Assembly: GCA_023333565.1 (NCBI GenBank)
Contig: JAJKFH010004158.1
Span: forward strand, 1,116,001 to 1,180,000
From: Puffinus mauretanicus
Taxonomy: Eukaryota; Chordata; Aves; Procellariiformes; Procellariidae
Direction of reading: 5' to 3'
DNA: 64,000 nt
The position numbers and the translations under genes were made by a program. Positions 13,201 to 25,003 of the stretch are shown here, piece by piece (within the stretch, counting starts at the first letter, position 1; each line of letters opens with the position of its first letter). Under the pieces are notes generated by a model, which was given only the letters and a program-made list of their open reading frames with translations, ran no database searches and was not told the origin of the DNA.

Positions 13201-14195
13201 AACACATTGGTGCTCCGGCAAACGTGGCTAACTTTGATTAAAAAAAATATTTTTATGCTTTATTATTCCATTTATTGGGGGATGGGGAGAAAAGTTTTCA
13301 AGATAGATTTTTTTACGATGGCATTTGTTCCTCTTTGACTATCAGTCTGGCTAATGGCAGTAGCAAGTCTAAGGAATTGTCAGATTCTCATCTCTCAAAT
13401 CAAAAAATAATGAAGAAATCCCAAGTGTGAAAATTACTGTTTTGTACAGATTGTCAGAGTAATTTCTGACAAATATTTTGGCATGAAAGATCACTGCTTA
13501 TATTTTTTGTCATTGTATAAAGAATTTCTCTGCTGATTCTGCAATTCAGAATTTAACTATTAAACAAATTAACTCTTTAACAAATCGTATGGAGTTTAGA
13601 AAGACTTACGCATGCAAAGGACCTAGCATAACGTCAGACAATTACTAATCACAGCAACCAGAGAATCACAGCACAGTCAATTCAATTTTCAGTGATGCCT
13701 CTTTAAGCTCTAATGAACCATGGTGCCCTAATGAGAGGTTTCACTGAATCCTAGCCAATCAAGCAGAAATTTTATGGAGAAAAGGGAAAAGCGAAGAAGC
13801 AAAACCACTCAATAGCTATATTTTACAGCAAGGTATTCAACCATGGTTTAATGGTTACCCGTTAAATCTGTAAAAAACAATCATGATAGAATTTTAACTT
13901 TGCAGCGTAGGTTTGGCTTGTTTCTTTCCCCTTCATGCCCCTCTCCCTCCCCTCAAAAGGGGTAGGCAGTGAGCTGCATGGAGAGAAGAAATAAATGCTG
14001 AAAAACAGTGAAAGGAATCATGACGCCCTGCTTTGTCAGACACTGTGACAGTATCTTCGGCTGCCCTCATAACTTGAATCACTTTGATTTATTGGGCCAT
14101 TAAAGTTCTAGTAATAATTCCAGCACACTTCCACAACTAATGGTTACTGACAGGAAGAGTTTCTGTCTTTCCACTTAACAGTGTTAAAAAGTAAT
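7282..14195. other. Unique AT-rich noncoding DNA
   Basis: No gene, RNA or well-supported transposon is visible. Short low-complexity items include a T run near 8819-8829 and an imperfect 19-bp direct duplication at about 12019-12057. The part at about 12540-12780 is richer in GC than its surroundings. Open frames (for example 7660-7971 and 8338-8667) have no family resemblance. Confidence 0.6.
12019..12057. repeat. Imperfect 19-20-bp tandem duplication
   Basis: ATTCCTTCTTACTAAATAT is followed directly by ATTCCTTCTGATTAAATAT. The units differ at two positions (and one spacing base at the end), which suggests an older small duplication in AT-rich DNA. Confidence 0.7.
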
Positions 14196-14241
14196 GGATG
14201 CAATCCTGACCTCGCTGAAGTCAATAGCAAAACTACCACTC
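14196..14241. repeat. Possible fragment of an ancient amniote repeat
   Basis: The phrase CAATCCTGACCTCGCTGAAG followed by TCAATAGCAAAACTACC resembles an interspersed repeat that I recall as frequent in turtle and crocodile genomes and rarer in birds, with a TGAAGTCAATGGCAAAACT-like core. The family name is not certain to me and the fragment is short and diverged. Confidence 0.4.
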
Positions 14242-15129
14242 AGTTCTGACTGATGGAGCTTTACACAGACATGTCTTCCGAGCTGTAAAATGGTTTTCTA
14301 AACAAGTAGGTAAAATATGCCAAATGAGTGTTGTCAGCTGGCAAATTCTGTGCCAGAATGAAAACTTTTATCAGAGGGATGGGTAGTCTTCTACCTTCTT
14401 TGTAAAGGACAAAAATGGATGACCTGCTAAGTGTTTGTCTTTCAAAATATTCTTGGGTTTGACTAGGTCGCAAGATGAGATACGTTTCCACAGTAAGCAT
14501 CTTAATCTGCTGAGGAAACACGAGCCTTAGCAACAAGGTTTAGCTTTGGTCTTACTAGAGCAAATCAGAAGAAAAAGAAAGGAAGAAAAATAATCCATAC
14601 CTCTGAACATTTTCTTGTTGGAAGGGAAGAATTTGGATGTTGCTGACTTAGCAAAGTTGTTCTCCTTATGAGAGTTCAAGTTGGGATGGAGGAATAGGCT
14701 CTTCATGAATTTCAAGACTATATAAGCTTTGTCTTCAAAGGATGATGATGAAGGACAATATAGAAAAAAAAAATCTTTCCTTTCTGGCTTTAAGAATTAG
14801 AGTAAAGATTAGTGTGTCAGCAAATCTCTCTCGTCCTTCTTCCTGAAGAAGCAGAAGCGGGACATGTCATACTTGTTCAAGCTCAAGAGCAAATTAATGG
14901 ATTTTGGGCCTTACTCTTTGCAGACTCTCAGAAAAACCCTGTGTTACAGGGAAAATAACTTCTACAAAGCACTTCACTGAGGTTTCATGGGCAAAGTGGA
15001 TCAGGAGGGTCTCTGAGGAAAGGATACAAGAAAATAGTCTAGCTTTCTTGGCAATGGAATAAATTGAGAAAAGTCATGTAGTGGTCACCAATATGCTGCC
15101 TTTCGCCTTTATGTTATGTCCACTAGGTC

Positions 15130-15200
15130 AAACTTGCTTTCCATTCCTCACCTGTAAGATGGGAACGATATCAACGGAATAACATCATGGAATAATATCA
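15130..15200 (+). mobile_element. Possible MIR fragment (3' core)
   Basis: The sequence CATTCCTCACCTGTAAGATG with the following GGGAACGATAT resembles the MIR stretch that usually reads as CCTCATCTGTAAAATGGGGA then ATAATA. Only this part is similar; the tRNA head is not recognisable upstream. Chance similarity cannot be excluded. Confidence 0.35.
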
Positions 15201-17880
15201 ATGAATCAAGGAACTTCTGATCCTCTAGGTTCAGCCTCCCACACATGGATGGTAGATCATATTTGGACATTAGTACATCTCTTCAGTCTTAAAACATGTT
15301 TCACTCTGAAGCTAGATTGCTCGGTTTATAAGAAGAGATTGTCATATGGCTGCGATGCTTCTAAACCACATAACCTCACATTTTAAAATGTGCATAAAAA
15401 GATTCTGGTGCTTAAAATTCTAGACTAACTAGAGACAAATGTGCGAACCAGAGGCGCAAAAACTGATTCTGCTGCTTTTATATGAGGGAGCTAATGAAAA
15501 TTTAACTGAAAAAATATTGTTTCATAAAGGTCCTGAAAATTAATTGAATCAATGAATTTTAACAGACAAATGTAATTATACAATCTGTATGCTTGGAAGC
15601 ATCAAAATTAAGAACTGAATCAAAAGCTGCTTTATTGTTTTTTGTGCCAGAAAGACATCTACCAGATTCTTCCCTTTTCAAAGCAATGTTTCCAGTTTCC
15701 CAGTTTTTTGTTCTAATTTCTAGGAGTTTCGTTAAAAAATAGAAATATTATAGAGATGTTCCTTATAAGTCAATGATTTTCTCTCAAAAGTTTGGTGGTT
15801 TTGTGGACACCTAAGTCCATATACCCTGAAGAAAATACAGGATTTAACAACAGTTCAGTTTAGTACGGTCTAGACAGTATAAAGGATTGACATCAAAATA
15901 CAGAATTTTTCACCGCTATACCTTCATCCTGACTCTGACCTGAGCTCATAATTACCTTCATGTCAGTGAATCAATTCAGCTGTGCTGCTAGAATTCGTAA
16001 GTACTGACCTTTGATAAATGTGAAAGCAGATGGCTTTGTTGGATCATTGGAAATTTGGCACATATCACACACCACAAAAACTATGCTGGCCTGTCAGCAT
16101 CTTTTTTAGCCCCTCCCTTTTTTATAAGAGCTGGATCAACACAGAACATATGTTACGTTCAAACGTCAGTGACTGCTGTTCTAATTTGCTCTTCAGGCAC
16201 ATTTAAGAAGGAAGGCAGCAAGGTAGCACTTTCCCATGCCATCACAAGCCATTCTTGCTCTCAAATGCAGGAGTATTTTGGTTTCAAGTTTACCTTTTAG
16301 CATCTTTTGGAAGGAGTAAAAATGTCTTGACCACCCAGAAAATAAATTATCAACACGTACAACAAAATTACTTAGAAAAAGAAGAGTATTTGTAAGCTGT
16401 ATTAATCAGGATAACTAAGGACAAAGTGGTAGATGAATGACTTAGCAGTCTAGGAATTGCCAGACAAGATCACCTCAGTGATTCCATTTCTTCAGTATCG
16501 TTTCACCAACTGTGGCCAATACCAGATGTTTCCAAGGAAGATACAAGAAATCCAGATGGACACAGTTAAGGGATAACATTATGCTTAAAGATAAACGTTT
16601 TCGCCACATTCTGAACGTAATCTGAGTTTGTCTTTTGCCCTGAAGCAGGGTCGTTTAAATTGCTTCCAAAACCCAGGTTTTCTCATTTAGGTCTAGTTTC
16701 ACATAGCAAGAAGGCTTATGTGACTGCACTGGCCATGACAGTTTCCCTCCTTCCACCACTAAAACGTGACTTTTGAACCTTTTGGCCAACTTCATCAAAA
16801 CTAAAATGAAAGGGCATGAAAGTCTAAGAGACAATTACATTCCCAGAGTATCATGAAAGCCAGCTGACACACCTAAAGAAACACCTTAATTCATGCATCT
16901 GTGGAAGGAAAGACAGGCCATGGCCTGCAGCTATACACCCCGTTTGGCAGCACCCAGCCAATCAATCACATCACACTTACAGGCTGACCAAGCAAATCAT
17001 GTCTAGCCCGAGACAAAGCCTTTTGACCCAGGCGAGGTAAGGGTCTCCTGCACAGTCCAAGGGAGGAGAAAGAAAGGAGCTGGTGTTAATTCATTGGGGA
17101 TATTCAGGTGACAAAGGATACGTACCCAGAGGAAATGTGGTTTCATTCATCTGACTGAACACCGAGTAATTTGAGAAGCTTTTCCCTCCATGTGTAGCTA
17201 TTGACCCTACAAAGGTCTAATCCCAGCACCTCCCCTCCCACCTTTTGCTTTTACTTCTTTTAAAGGCTTGGCCTAATATTTTAGAGCTGTAACTAATCAA
17301 ACAGTACATATTTTTTAATATCAGCTTTTGCTTTCTGTAGCTTGTTCAGTTTCATTAAACTTCGCCGACCTTTTTCCTCACGCACCACAAACAAACCAAG
17401 CTGTCATCTCCGCGTTATATAGCGACTATGCAATGTTTTCTATGCCTTGCTCTACAGGAAAAACAATCTTTTGAGTCCTTCTGTATAAAAGATTCTTTCT
17501 GTGCCCCTAAATTATTTTCACTGCCTAAATGTGGATCATTTAAATTCTGTGACAGTTTTTCTCTTAGAAAACATGTCTAGAGGCATCCAAAGTGCAAACA
17601 CGCAATTAATTCATCATTACAGTGTCTTCTGCACACACTTGCAGTCCATGCCATAGACGAGCTAATATTTGGTTCACTTTTTTTAGCTGCAGTCACACAT
17701 TGGTCCATGATAACAAACATTTTTAAAAAGGGGGGCATCTGAGATTCAATATATATTTACATAGAAAGGCACTGTATCAGCAATACAAACCTGTACAGGA
17801 TAAGGATTTGAGAGATGGCTGAAATTCTGAGATTAATTTCACCTGCATTCCCTCATAGGTGTTACAGTGACCGATGTAAT

Positions 17881-17918
17881 ACTATAATATAATACCAGTA
17901 CTATAATATAATACCAGT
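17881..17918. repeat. Perfect 19-bp tandem duplication
   Basis: ACTATAATATAATACCAGT occurs at 17881-17899 and again at 17900-17918 without mismatch, followed by a partial related stretch (AATATACACTAT). It is a small AT-rich minisatellite seed. Confidence 0.95.
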
Positions 17919-19958
17919 AATATACACTATATGTTAAAAAGCACAACAAAATTATTTATTAAAAATTGGACTAAACTTTCAAGGATTAAATAGTCATTGG
18001 AAACCTGTTTTATGTCAGAAGATACGCACGCACAGAGCTTGCACAGCAACAGACAGTAAGAAAAAGCAAATTAAAAAATAAAACCAGAACTGAACAATGC
18101 CACAGCATTTTGCTGTCACTGATTGATTCTCCTGAATAAAATTGCTACTAACAGACCTACAGGCAGAAAAAGACCTGGAACAGGAGGAAACAGTTCACCC
18201 ATACTAGAACATAAGCTGAACTTTTCATATAAACTTCCTTGGGTGCATGCCAGCGCACAGGGATCAACTTCACGTAGCATCTGAATGATACGTGCCACTG
18301 CGACATATCCAAGCACACGCGACTGAAAATACAACATAATTCATAATGTAGGGGAAAGGCTACTGCACCTACTGACCGTAAAACAAAGGGCTGATGAACA
18401 TGTCCTAGAAAAAATAACTTTTGCCAACCTTCAGCTTGGACATTATTTTATCCTTGAAAGCCTAAATAATGAGCATTGATGCCTTAATTTGTTCATTCAA
18501 ACATTAGAGGCTTCCAGATCTATTAATTTGATGCTCTGTTTAAATAGTCTACTGATTTGCTAAACTTGACTAAATTAAATCCAAATTTTAAGTGATTAAT
18601 TTAAAACAACTTTTTTCCTGGAACAGCAATTGGTAGTTAAGCTTTTAAACTGCTGTCAACATTTGAATTTATCATATGTAAGTGTTTCGACCTGACGGGG
18701 CAATAAATTAATTAGGATTTGTTTACTATGCCTTTTCGTGAGCACCTGTCACAAATGTATCCTGGTGGTCACAGGGCAGTATTTTAATATTGTAAGAGAG
18801 ACAAGGAGTGGCTACCATGCAGCACGCGGTGGAGGCACATCAACACAGCGCAGCGCAATTCAACAGAGACACCGAATCTGCCAAAACCAGAATAAGCTAT
18901 TAGAATAACGAGGAAGCGGATAGTAAAGTGTGTGAGAGAGTGCGTGTGTGATAAGATCTAGGTGGACGCAGCGTAGGCAGTGCTCTGTAACAAACAGAAA
19001 ATATAATCGATGAAGCAAAAACCCTTTCCCCTGGGAAGAACCAGACTCTTGGATTTTTGTGGAGGTGGTCTGGAAGTCTTAAAATGCCTCTTTATGCATC
19101 TTTCTTTTCATGAGACTTTATTCTTTTGAAAGCACATATCTCACTTCTCTATCAGATCACATACGATTGAAATTCACTGTGATGAAGCTACAGGACAATA
19201 ATTTGCTCTTGTAATGACTGTCCCCTCAGACTGAAATGTCACTCAAATATGTCGTATTAGAGTAGTCCGACTTCATGTTGTCTGAAAGAGCAGATGAGAA
19301 CCCAGCTCCGTGACTAACACGTGGGGCCCAAATCGCTGCTCTCAGCTGGCCACTCACTGCCTCTCACCGTCTCATCTAGCAGCAGCAAACAGAGGTCAAG
19401 GGATGCACTAAAAACACTCGCTCTTGGACTTATCCCAATCGCTACCTTCAGTACGAGTTTCTAGAGAGCAGGGATGAGGCTCTGATACAACACAGCAAGC
19501 CAGGTTACGTACCTTTTTTTCTAGTCAACCAACTATCTAGTATTTCTTGTGGAACCCGGATACTCAGCACAAAAGTATCTTCTCTAAATCATATACCACC
19601 CTAAATAAAAAAACTAGTAATATGCAGATCAGCAATGATTAGGATATAAAATATTTAAACAATGACCATTGCTTATGAGTCCACACACAAAACTCAACAA
19701 GCTGTGCTTTGTTATCTCATTTGTTGTTTAAGTCACCAGACTTACTTTACACGAAGCAGAGAGTGATGTTACTGCAGCTTCTAGTCATGCAAGGAAGCGG
19801 TGCTAATAATTTTAGTATGTCCAGGAGTAGGTTCTAGTAGTTTTTGTTCTGTTCCTGAAGCCCTGGTGACAGAAGTCGCTGCCCTCACAGTGACTGGGCA
19901 GGCTTTTGCAACCAACCCCACTGTGGTGTTATTTGCAACAGAAAACTAGTTCACACAC

Positions 19959-19959
<1 letters not shown>

Positions 19960-19996
<37 letters not shown>
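19960..19996. repeat. Poly(A) run, 37 bp
   Basis: This is the longest homopolymer in the window, followed by an A-rich stretch (GACAAAAAAGAAAG). No retroposon body is recognisable upstream. The exact length is uncertain because such runs are prone to sequencing and assembly error. Confidence 0.9.
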
Positions 19997-19998
<2 letters not shown>

Positions 19999-21307
19999 CA
20001 AAAAAGAAAGACTGATAAGCAAAATAAGTCTGCACAGCAAATGCTAGGAACTAACAACAGCTAGTATCCCAAAACTCATCTCAATTTTTTTTTTTTGTCA
20101 GGAAATAATTGTGAGAGCCACCTGCCAAAGTAGTACTATAACCCTCTTCATGTTACTGCCATTTCTACAGGAAATTTGTTTAGCAATATTAAGGAAAAAC
20201 AAATGTTCTGTCAGAGTAAGAAAACAGTACAGACAAAAAGCAATTGAGGAGAGGAATGAGTGACACCACCAGATTTGGACTGGCTGGTCTGAACTGGCTC
20301 CTTCTAGGCAATGAGATGGAATATCCAAAGGTCACAAAAGGAGCGAGTGGAATGGAAAATCTGATTTTCTCTAATCAAATTTTGTGCATACAGGTATGTG
20401 TAATCCAATTCCAGGCTGCCAGATTAAGATATTAACCGAATTATGTTCATTTTATCACCTTGTAAAAATGAACCATCATTTTATTTAAGTTTGTTCAACT
20501 GTTAAAGGCTAAAAGAGTAATATATTCCAATGTCAATACAGTGCCAAAATATATTTCATATAGAAAACATCTATTTATATGAATCTTAATCAGTCTAGAC
20601 AAGTGCAGAAGCACTTCTTAGTGCAGACCCAGAGGCATAGCAGATAGTAAATTGAGTGGGCATAGAGAAGATTTACATTAGTGAAACTGAAAACTCATTT
20701 CCTAGGCCCATTCATAATGGGGAAATTATTGTCCCATTCCCTACAGACTTTCCATTATCCTATTATAGGAAAGCCAGAACTCCTATCTGTGCTTCCACAC
20801 CCATGCACATATTGCATCAGGAGAGTATGTGAACTTAATTTGGCCGAGGGCCATAAATTCACTGTGAAAGGCAAATGAAGATCCTCTCAATCTGGTCAAC
20901 AAGGCATGACATCCTAAAATCCAAGTAAGAGAGAGCTCAAAAGCCTGGTTGAATACAGCATGTTCTACCTAGGAGGTAAAGACCAACTGTGCTCTAACAA
21001 CGTGGGTGTCCCAAAATTAACAGAGTAAATATATATATCCTCAGGGCCCAATGACCAATTTTCAAACTGCTAAGCACGGGCAAATTGAGAAGGAAAGGGC
21101 ACAGTGCTGCAGCTTAGTGGCACTAAAATTCTTCCCAATTGTGTCCCGCAAAGCCAGCCCAAACACCAGTTCTTCTAATGCTACAATGTTATATTGAAGG
21201 CAGGGGAACGTTAGTGCAATTTGCAGGAAAACGGGATACCACCAAAAGGGAAAATGAATTTTTAAATCAGACCACTAGAGAACTTTCTGTATCAGCCACT
21301 TTTTCAC

Positions 21308-21353
21308 CAGGGCTCTTCAGTCCATGCTTAAGTGCTTTGGTGAACCGCGGCCA
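21308..21353. repeat. Possible fragment of an ancient amniote repeat (MITE-like)
   Basis: The core CATGCTTAAGTGCTTTGGTG at 21323-21342, followed by AACCGCGGCC, resembles an interspersed repeat I recall from turtle and other reptile genomes, whose end reads roughly as GCTTAAGTGCTTTGCTGAAT. The family name is unknown to me. The fragment is short, so this is tentative. Confidence 0.45.
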
Positions 21354-22049
21354 CATCACCTTATCAATCGCATTCACATTGTTAAAAAAACAAAACAAAA
21401 AAAACTTAAAAATATTTACTGGAAATTTTGAAAAAAGCTTATCTATGAAATAACACACCACATCCTGGTCAGGGGCAATCTGTTATGAAAAGAGAAGTAT
21501 CACAGGATGAGGAAGACAACCATGAGAACTTCTGAGGTCCGTTTCATGAACCCTTTTCTCTTTTGCCTGCCATCCTTCTCAAATAAACCATCATCATCTG
21601 TTATGAAGATTTTATGAAAACCACTGTTTTATCCTATCTTGTTGTCCGTTTCTTTTCTTCACAAAACCAGCCAGATGGAGTCACCTACAGGTGGCTAAAG
21701 TTTACTCTTCAGAGAGGGATTCTGAGAAGGTTGTGAAGTTTTTATCAACACTGTCTAAACGCCAGGCAGGACACGGATGAAGCATACAGGTCAAAGAGAC
21801 ACGCACGCGGCTCTGACCTCTTTGCTATGATTAACGTGCAATTTATTAAGGCAGGATAATGTGCAAGATGTTCAATGCCAGCTAGAAAGGACAGCTTATC
21901 CAGTAATGGAGGTTTCAGTATGTCTCTACCAATCCTCAGAACTACCCCATCCCACAGAGCACGTAACTGTAGCTATTAGGGTTTACTACCCCAGGAGATA
22001 TGCTGTAATTACATTAACAGGGATACCTGCCTCTCTTACAGCCAACATA

Positions 22050-22101
22050 TTAAGGCAAATGTAAAGCAAATTACATTAAGGCAGATGTAAAGCAAAATAT
22101 G
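22050..22101. repeat. Imperfect 26-bp tandem duplication
   Basis: Two adjacent 26-bp units begin TTAAGGCAAATGTAAAGCAA and TTAAGGCAGATGTAAAGCAA. They differ at a few positions, so the duplication is older than the perfect ones at 254 and 17881. Confidence 0.85.
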
Positions 22102-22962
22102 CATGATGTAAAATAGATGGAAATAAACTAAAGTGTACTGCCCTTTGAAAAATGAGTTATCTGACCACAAAAGCAGCAGCACTGCCTTTAGAAAAAAGGG
22201 TGCTTGCTATGTAGATGATGGACCTCTCTCCCAAGAGCTGCACAGGTAAAGCTCACCCTGGAGAACAGAGCGCCGATTGCTTCCTGGGTGCAACATAAAC
22301 CACAAGAGCAGATCAAAGGTATTACCTTGGAGTTGTAAAAAAAGACAAATCAAAACAAAGAAAATCAGCTCTACACACCCCTTCGGCAATCTAGTAATTA
22401 CCTGTGTTTATATGAATGCATGGACACCACCCTCTTCTCGTAACAGAGAACTCCAGTAGGTTTTCCTTCAAACCCCACTAAGAGCTCCAGGAACTCAGCA
22501 CGTAGCCCTAACCAATAAGCAGAAATCATTAAGTATACGAGAAAACCCCACTCGTTAATTAACATAAAATATTTTAAAATAGCAACTCTAATAATTATTA
22601 CTTTAAAAAATTGGGATGAAGGATCATAGTGACTTAAGTGGTCTGGAGAAGGGGATTAAGTAGCAGCTGTTCACCACCTCTTCACATGCAAGAACAGGAG
22701 TCAAATGTAACAGGCAGGAAGCAGGTGGGGGAAAAAAAAATACCCCAAAAGAAGAAAAACAAGGGAACACGGTTCTTCATTAAACATGCAATGAAACAGT
22801 GAAAAAATGTGACAGAATGCTGCAAATATGAAGCATTATGCGAGTTCAAAAACAACAGGAGACATTCAGGAAACTAAAATCTTGTAAGAGTTCTTAAAAA
22901 GAAAAGAAAAAACCACCACTACCATTGGCTGACGAAGTCTGTTACAAATAACTGGAAGATGG

Positions 22963-22992
22963 GAGAATATTCTGAGATTTCGGAATATTCTC
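22963..22992. repeat. Perfect inverted repeat, 10-bp stem, 10-nt loop
   Basis: GAGAATATTC at 22963-22972 and its exact reverse complement GAATATTCTC at 22983-22992 enclose the loop TGAGATTTCG. There is no downstream T tract or adjoining gene to suggest a terminator, and the stem is too short for a microRNA precursor. It may be chance in 64 kb. Confidence 0.9.
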
Positions 22993-23056
22993 ACTGGCTC
23001 CTGACACGACACTGGGCTAAACACATCTTCAGTCTGATCCAGTACAGCCAGCATCA

Positions 23057-23070
23057 TTTTTTTTTTTTTT
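23057..23070. repeat. Poly(T) run, 14 bp
   Basis: Fourteen T residues occur in unique DNA without a recognisable retroposon body alongside. Confidence 0.85.
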
Positions 23071-24006
23071 CAAAATTGGTAAAATTTGTAGATGGTTGTG
23101 GGGGACTTCAACCTTTAAACTCCGCTTCCAAAACTGTGACACAGGCACTTTGATACAAAAGACTACAGACTTCTGGGGAGCTGTTAGCTTGTATCTGTCA
23201 GTTTTTCAGGCTCCTTCAAAATGAAAAGTTGGTTTCTTTTAGTAGCCTTGCAGTAGACTGAATGTCCTCTATCAAATGTCTTAAAGTAAAAACCTATTCA
23301 ACTTCATGGATTTTCTGTTTTATTTATTTAAGCAGTCAGAGCGCACTTTTTTTTCCCTTGTTTACACCCTGCAATTACTCATTTATTTTATCATTTTACA
23401 CAACTCAAATGCAATTTTGTTTTATCAGAAGGCATAACAGAAAGATCACTTTAAGGCCAGCACCCCATATAATGTAATTTACCTCCATTACCCAGTTTGC
23501 TTAAAACATTTTGCCTGGGAACAGTCAGTAATAAAAAGCCCTTCAATCCATCTCATCCTTGAGCTATGCCATAATTTTCAATTCAGGGTGTTGGCACCAT
23601 GAAAAGAAAGGTAAGCTAGAGTCTGTTATAAACATATAAGCATATTAAAAAAAAAATTGGTGAAAGAACTTGAGAGATCATTTTTCCCCTACGCCTTCAA
23701 TCATTCTAACAATTTCAAGCTGGACCCAAGTTAAACATGTTAATATATGCATTTAGAACATCTACACTATTTCATTATACACCACATATAATTTTTAAGG
23801 TATCTTTTTCAAACGCAGAAGTCCAACTGACTTTCAACAAAATTCATATTCTGACCTCATACGGAAGTTTTGTGTTGGGGTTTTTTTAAGCCTTGACTTG
23901 AGGACAAGAGTCTTCAAAAGTTTTCCTCTTCTCTTAGCTGCTGTAGCATGGATCTTAACTATTTTACTAACAGAGTTACTTAGATTTCATACCACCACAG
24001 AGCAAG

Positions 24007-24011
24007 GATTC
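24007..24011. repeat. LTR target-site duplication, left copy (GATTC)
   Basis: GATTC directly precedes the TG of the LTR and is repeated exactly after its terminal CA. It marks the integration site and fixes the LTR borders. Confidence 0.85.
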
Positions 24012-24195
24012 TGTCCTGGTTTTGGCTGGGATAGGGTTAATTTTCTTCCTAGTAGCTGGTATAGTGCTGTGTTTTGGATTTAGTGCGAGAATAATGTTGA
24101 TGACACACGGATGTTTTACGTGTTGCTAAGTAGTGCTTACGCTAGTCAAGGACTTGTCCAGCTTCCCATGCTCTACGGGGTGCACAAGAAACTGT

Positions 24196-24240
24196 CCAAT
24201 GGGGTATTCCATACCACATGACGTCATGCTCAGCATATAA
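24196..24240 (+). promoter_or_regulatory. LTR U3 core promoter: CCAAT, CRE and TATA box
   Basis: Within the LTR, a CCAAT motif lies at 24196-24200, a full palindromic cAMP-response element TGACGTCA at 24219-24226, and a TATA-like CATATAA ending at 24240. The order and spacing are those of a retroviral RNA polymerase II promoter firing rightward, with initiation expected about 25-30 bp past the TATA box. CREB/ATF-family proteins bind such a site in general; activity here is inferred only. CpG decay has not destroyed the CRE. Confidence 0.7.
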
Positions 24241-24418
24241 GGCTGGGCGAAGAAGAAGGACGAGGGGACGTTTGGAGTGATGGCGTTTGTCTCCCCAAGT
24301 AACCATTACGCATGATGGAGCCCTGCTTTCCTGGCGATGGCTGAACACCTGCCTGCCGATGGGAAGCAGTGAATGAATTCCTTGTTTTGCTTTGCTTGCG
24401 TGCGTGGCTTCTGCTTTA

Positions 24419-24430
24419 CCTATGAAACTG
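24419..24430 (+). other. Degenerate LTR polyadenylation signal region
   Basis: The sequence CCTATGAAACTG sits where related LTRs, as I remember them, carry CCTATTAAACTG with an ATTAAA polyadenylation hexamer. Here the hexamer reads ATGAAA, so 3'-end formation in this copy is probably weakened. The comparison is from memory. Confidence 0.45.
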
Positions 24431-24548
24431 TCTTTATCTCAACCCAGGAGTTTTTTTCACTTTTACCCTTCCGATTCTCTCCCCCATCCCACTGGGGGGG
24501 AATGAGCGAGTGGCTGTGTGGTGTTTAGATGCCGGCTGGGGTTAAACA

Positions 24549-24553
24549 GATTC
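24549..24553. repeat. LTR target-site duplication, right copy (GATTC)
   Basis: GATTC directly follows the terminal CA of the LTR and matches the left copy at 24007-24011 without mismatch, so neither copy has mutated since insertion. Confidence 0.85.
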
Positions 24554-25003
24554 TAAAACATAACATTTGCCCTTTCCCATTTTCTGACAAACTTACATTT
24601 TCTTAAAAGGTGAAAACTGCAGCTGTGTATAAATGACAGATGTAGATATACATCCCTGTTATTTAAAAATTACTTTAACAACCAAAACAAGGAGATAAGG
24701 GTACTACTGCAAACTCTTAAAAGCACATGCAGATCTGTGACCTAATTGTATGCCTGCAAAATCATTCTCACATTATGAAGACACCAAATGCAGAGGCAGT
24801 GAGCTTAACTATAAGCACCGATTACTGTGGACTGCTGAATGACATTGTACAATAGCGGATTCACACTCCTTTATCAGAGGAAAGAGACTGAACTGATCAG
24901 ATCCACCTGTGATACTCATGCAGCACCTTCCTACTACCAAAACTGAACATTCTGGGTCCACGAGATGGATGAGACATGAGGATACTCAAAAGAGATTAAA
25001 AAC

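Larger units (their letters stand above)
14242..24011. other. Unique AT-rich noncoding DNA with small repeats
   Basis: No exon is recognisable across this roughly 9.8 kb. It contains the possible MIR piece near 15.15 kb, a 19-bp tandem duplication at 17881-17918, a 37-bp A run at 19960, an ancient-repeat trace near 21.33 kb, a 26-bp imperfect duplication at 22050, a perfect hairpin at 22963 and a 14-bp T run at 23057. The interval 18430-18740 is dense in TAAT-type motifs. All open frames are short and anonymous. Confidence 0.6.
24012..24548 (+). mobile_element. Solo LTR of an avian endogenous retrovirus (ERVL-like)
   Basis: A 537-bp LTR begins TGTCCTGGTTTTGGCTGGGA and ends with GGCTGGGGTTAAACA, so it has the canonical TG...CA ends. 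It is flanked by a perfect 5-bp duplication, GATTC at 24007-24011 and 24549-24553. The start, the TAGTAGCTGGTATAGTGCTG stretch, the ACTGTCTTTATCTCAACCC stretch and the CCCCCATCCCACTGGGGGGG palindrome-like block belong to an LTR type I know from many bird genomes. A 5-bp duplication fits ERVL-type integration. No gag, pol or env follows and no second LTR is present, so it arose by recombination between two LTRs of a provirus. Compared with the form I remember, a stretch just after the CACAAGAAACTG motif seems deleted. The exact subfamily name is uncertain. Confidence 0.93.

Noticed and set aside
24142..24348. Minus-strand open frame inside the LTR
   Set aside because: It lies entirely within the LTR and antisense to it; chance frame.
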